From contig CAIXUE010000201.1 of assembly GCA_903922545.1 (NCBI GenBank), forward strand, positions 1 through 6,491: a stretch of DNA of 6,491 bases. Direction: 5' to 3'. The DNA is from an uncultured Alphaproteobacteria bacterium. Its GTDB lineage: Bacteria > Pseudomonadota > Alphaproteobacteria > Micropepsales > Micropepsaceae. The notes beneath the pieces are model-generated. The model worked only from the letters and a program-made list of their open reading frames with translations, had not been told where the DNA came from and did no database searches. Made by a program: the position numbers and the translations under genes. Positions 6,425-6,491 of the stretch are shown in pieces (positions within the stretch are counted from its first letter, which is position 1; each line of letters opens with the position of its first letter).

Positions 6425-6446
6425 TCGGCTGCGACAGTTATTTTTT
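6408..6446 (+). terminator. Strong intrinsic (Rho-independent) terminator of the efflux operon
   Basis: A perfect 13-bp GC-rich stem (6408-6420 with 6425-6437) closes a TTGA tetraloop and is followed by TTATTTTTT (6438-6446). The final codons of the MFS gene form the left arm, and its TGA stop (6422-6424) lies in the loop. The U-tract is on the + strand only, so termination is predicted for rightward transcripts. Confidence 0.9.
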
Positions 6447-6461
6447 GGTCGCGCGGCCTAG

Positions 6462-6486
6462 CGGAAAACCGCTTCGCACTTTTCCG
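6462..6486. repeat. Inverted repeat in the terminal intergenic stretch, possibly dispersed
   Basis: CGGAAAA (6462-6468) and TTTTCCG (6480-6486) are perfect 7-bp complements around an 11-nt spacer. A second, overlapping hairpin AGCGG-AAAA-CCGCT lies at 6460-6473. Short elements of this kind occur in alphaproteobacterial intergenic DNA, but one copy in one window cannot show dispersal. An alternative is the 3' end of a leftward gene: on the minus strand one frame reads GPEKCEAVFR-stop (TAG at 6458-6460), and another stays open from the edge to TAA at 6438-6440. I cannot decide between these. Confidence 0.35.
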
Positions 6487-6491
6487 GGCCG

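Noticed and set aside
1..6491. tRNA, rRNA, CRISPR array, insertion sequence or prophage parts
   Set aside because: No cloverleaf, regularly spaced repeats, transposase or integrase motifs, or terminal inverted repeats with target duplications were seen; coding density and codon style look uniform.

Overview
The window is about 6.5 kb of GC-rich, densely coding chromosomal DNA. Protein style points to an alphaproteobacterium: an NrdB of alphaproteobacterial type, a NodT-like outer-membrane lipoprotein, a DHA2/EmrB pump, and a MarR protein with the N-terminal pattern PYYRPxNYSxRRSVGYL. No genus can be assigned by eye. There are no mobile elements, RNA genes or CRISPR arrays. Almost every base is coding; the only real gaps are a 105-bp divergent intergenic region and the last ~65 bases.

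Left part (1-1652). The 3' three-quarters of nrdB, the small (radical-bearing) subunit of class I ribonucleotide reductase, runs rightwards and ends at 820. Two small leftward genes meet it tail to tail with only 2 bp between stop codons: a cysteine-cluster (YkgJ/CxxCxxCC, UPF0153-like) protein and, upstream and overlapping it, an 87-aa single-domain GIY-YIG nuclease-fold protein. The nrdB/cysteine-cluster junction is an 18-bp perfect palindrome containing both stop codons.

Middle (1653-1757). This AT-richer divergent region holds a probable promoter and a near-perfect 20-bp inverted repeat, the most likely operator of the MarR regulator that starts just downstream. A 12-bp direct repeat overlaps its right half.

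Right part (1758-6446). Four rightward genes form a compact operon: a MarR regulator, a NodT/TolC-type outer-membrane factor, an EmrA/HlyD-type membrane fusion protein and a 14-TM DHA2 major facilitator. Junctions are ATGA overlaps (marR/omf, mfp/mfs) or a 4-bp gap (omf/mfp). A strong intrinsic terminator follows, with the stop codon of the last gene in its hairpin loop. Together the genes encode a complete self-regulated tripartite efflux pump: the MFS protein uses the proton gradient at the inner membrane, the fusion protein bridges the periplasm and the lipoprotein opens the outer membrane. The exported substrate cannot be read from the sequence; the MarR protein presumably senses it and derepresses the operon.

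The final 45 bases hold a short inverted repeat that may be a dispersed intergenic repeat or the 3' end of a leftward gene. I see no clearly new biological system. The best leads are the operator architecture, the palindromic convergent junction and the overlapping GIY-YIG/cysteine-cluster pair.
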